DNA of 64,000 bases from NCBI GenBank assembly GCA_009801085.1, contig VNWV01000026.1, positions 1 through 64,000 on the forward strand, given 5' to 3'. Below the pieces are notes generated by a model, which worked only from the letters and a program-made list of their open reading frames with translations, was not told the origin of the DNA and did no database searches. A program made the translations under genes and the position numbers. This document shows positions 59,719 to 64,000 of this stretch, one piece after another (the first letter of the stretch is position 1; each line of letters opens with the position of its first letter). The stretch comes from Lasiodiplodia sp. COLG20 (Eukaryota; Ascomycota; Dothideomycetes; Botryosphaeriales; Botryosphaeriaceae).

Positions 59719-61855
59719 ATGCCAGCCAGCCGCACCAACAACAGGAACAGAGCTCGAGCGGTCTGCACCATCTGTCATGAACGCAAGGTAGGCTTTTTCA
59801 ACATTTTGCTGCCACGGGCTCACGCCGTTAGGTCCGGTGCGATCTCCAGGACCAGCCCGGAGGAAGTTGTGGAAACTGCCAGAGAACAGGGGCACAATGC
59901 CGGTATGTGAAGACTACCTACATGGCTTGCAAACCCCACAAATTAAGCATCGCTCACGATCTACGTGGAGGCTCCACATCGGCTCTCGGCGACGAAGAGT
60001 GGATGCAAGAAGATCAAGCACGGGGATCCAAGCCGGAGTGGCACAGGGTCCCGTTGAGCCCTTACCAGCCAGCGCCCAAGCCTTGGTATCACCTGAGGAA
60101 TCTCTTCCTCCCAGCGAAAGCACCAACCAGGTCCAGAGTGGCTACATCGGCGATCGGTCGGTCCTAGCTTACCCGCCTACGCCCACACAAATCCAACCAA
60201 ACGATGGCCTCATACCCGGCGAGGAGGACCTGGCCCTCAGCTCCACCAAAGCGCAGGAGCCCCCACCAAGAGTCGTTGCAGAAGCGTTAGTCGATTTCTT
60301 CTTCCACGAACTCAGCCCCTTCATGCCGGTGGTGGACCGCGGGGAGCTAGAGCAGAGCCATGCGCCGCTGTTGCTTCGGCAATCGGTCTACTTTGCTGGT
60401 AGCATGATGCGTCGATCAACAGCAGCACGTCACGCAGCGCCCTCGACGCGAGCGCTGTACATCAAAGTCAAGACTTTACTTTTTCTAGAAGTGGAAAAAG
60501 ATCCACTAGTGGTCCTCCGCGCCGTGGCCTTGCTCGGCAGCTGGAGCTCGCATCCACCGCAGGCCATCAGCCTCGAGTGCCCGTGGCAGTGGAACGGCAC
60601 GGCGATCCGGCTCGCGCTGCAGCTGGGGCTGCACAGGGAAGCCACCTACACCGACAGCGAGAGGCACAAGCGTAGCCGGCGCGTTATGTGGTTCCTTTTC
60701 GTAAGTGCCTTTCCTCTGCCGATTTCCGCGGCTGGGTGATTGACGCTCCCCCTTTTCCAGAACAACGAGACGTTGCAATCAATCTGCTACGCCCGCCCTT
60801 CGATGCTACGGCTGCAAGACCTGGACATTCGGCATCTCGAACCAAGCGATTTCCCTAACGGAGAGAGCATCTCGGCCCTGATCTTCTGCGCCATGACGCG
60901 CCTGTGCACCGAATTCAGCCACATCGAGGCTCTCAGCGCTCAGCGGCGCCCCGCGTCCCCGTCCGACATCCTTGAACGTGTTTCGGCACTCCGGGCTTGG
61001 GTCGCCGCACTGCCGCCCGCGCTCAGACTGTTCGACGATGACAATCGGCGGTGCCCGTGGAGCCGTCTCGTTGCCGAATGCTACATCTTCTACTTCGTTG
61101 CCGTCATCCTCGTCTGCCTGCTTCCTGGGCCGCATCGGCAGTCGGCGACGTTTTGCACGGCGTCGATAGTTGCGTCGTCGTGCATTTCCCGGCTCTACGA
61201 GGAGATTCTGTGCCATGAGGAAGTGCACTGTCTGTTGCCTATCCACGGCTGGACCACTCTCCTCGCCGCAGTGCCGCAAATCTACTGCCGCGTGCAGCAC
61301 CCGCACACGGCCGCCGTGTGCGCCGAGGAGCTGGACATTTGCGCCGCGGTGCTGGAGCACATGCGAGATAAATACGAGTCTGCGGCCGTCGTGCTGGCCA
61401 AGGTTGATGCCCTGCGGCGGACGGACGCGGGGGTGGTTTTGGGATGGTTGAACCAGCCGCTGTCGTCGTCGTCGTCGTCGCCGCCGCCGCCGCCGAGGGT
61501 CAATGGCAGCAGCAGCAACCAAACTGGAGATCAGCCCTGGCGCGAAACGGAGGAGCTTGCGGGTTCGGTTGCTGGCCTCTTCCCGTTTCCGATCCATGTG
61601 TCGTCGAAGATGGGGCTGTTGCCGCTGCTGCCTTTCGGCGCCTCGGCTGTTGATGTTGTTGATACGACGACGATGACGGCGGAACTGCCTTCTTCTGAAG
61701 CCATGCCATTTGACCCCGGCGAGATTGCTTGGCCGCTGGACCTTTCGGCTTTCTCGCTGGCTAATCTGGACAGTCTGTTTCCGTTCGACATGGGGGCGGC
61801 AAGCGAAGACGCGGGGTTCGGTGGCGTAGATCGTGCTCTGCACACGGCTATCTGA
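59719..61855 (+). CDS. Zn2Cys6 transcription factor of the BVMO cluster
   Basis: Predicted 654 aa from four exons: 59719-59787, 59832-59902, 59971-60700 and 60761-61855. The zinc cluster spans exons 1 and 2: cysteines 16, 19, 26, 36, 39 and 46 (C-x2-C-x6-C-x9-C-x2-C-x6-C), followed by a basic linker (RRLHIGSRRRRVDARR). The middle region matches Fungal_trans, including ECPWQWNGTAIRLALQLGLHREATYTDSERHKRSRRVMWFLF. Ser and Pro codon runs lie at about 61462-61497. It is transcribed toward the BVMO gene and away from the NmrA gene. CGG-N4-CGG repeats before each cluster gene make it their probable regulator. Confidence 0.85.
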
Positions 61856-61864
61856 GCACGAGTT

Positions 61865-61874
61865 CGGCAGTCGG
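61865..61874. promoter_or_regulatory. CGG-N4-CGG direct repeat, BVMO promoter
   Basis: CGG triplets start at 61865 and 61872, within the tandem heptamers TCGGCAG-TCGGCAA. The pair is 100 bp upstream of the monooxygenase ATG and just after the regulator stop codon. Confidence 0.48.
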
Positions 61875-61973
61875 CAATTCCCAAGACTCGAACAACATCA
61901 CAGACGTTTATGTACACTATATCTTACTGCAAATTTGTCTCAAGCGCTGAGCAGAGAGGGTAAAGGACTAGCC

Positions 61974-64000
<2,027 letters not shown>

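Overview
The window reads as nuclear DNA of a filamentous ascomycete (Pezizomycotina). Genes carry short (about 45-120 bp) GT-AG introns, many with CTAAC-like branch sites. The protein families are characteristically fungal: HET-domain proteins, a NACHT STAND protein, Zn2Cys6 regulators, SAT4/rhodopsin-like membrane proteins, DUF6594, a secreted GH3 beta-glucosidase. All gene models here were spliced by eye from reading-frame continuity, splice signals and family motifs, so exon ends are predictions.

Layout. 0-13 kb: a DUF7708-NACHT protein (-), an FAD monooxygenase (-), a small P-loop ATPase (-), and a large gene (+) that joins an RNA-dependent RNA polymerase to an SF1 UPF1-like helicase. 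13-18 kb: a small secreted cysteine-rich protein split over three short exons, a metal-dependent amidohydrolase and a HET protein. 18-27 kb: an apparent aromatic-catabolism cluster (carotenoid/stilbene-type oxygenase, dihydroxybenzoate-type decarboxylase, SnoaL-like protein with an internal stop, Zn2Cys6 regulator). 27-45 kb: a gene-poor accessory stretch with a frameshifted HET gene, two SAT4-like membrane proteins, a P450, a decayed gene with a retropepsin-like domain and a DUF6594 protein. 45-48 kb: GH3 beta-glucosidase. 48.7-55.1 kb: one very long gene (-) encoding a GHKL/sacsin-like ATPase, a NOV (NO VEIN) domain and a C-terminal HET domain. 56-64 kb: a second cluster (MBL-fold hydrolase, lipocalin-like protein, NmrA-like protein, Zn2Cys6 regulator, Baeyer-Villiger-type monooxygenase running off the end).

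Two regulatory patterns stand out. The three enzyme promoters of the 18-27 kb cluster each carry a CGG-N10-CCG inverted repeat with a GGAT in the spacer, 80-190 bp before the start codon. The promoters of the 56-64 kb cluster carry CGG-N4-CGG direct repeats. Each cluster contains its own Zn2Cys6 regulator, the natural candidate to read its site type.

The best candidates for something undescribed are the ATPase-NOV-HET fusion, which places a cell-death type HET domain on a large sensor-like ATPase, and the RdRP-helicase fusion, which covalently joins activities that in fission yeast sit in separate subunits (Rdp1 and Hrr1) of one RNAi complex. The window is also rich in putative allorecognition genes (NACHT, three HET domains), several of them damaged.
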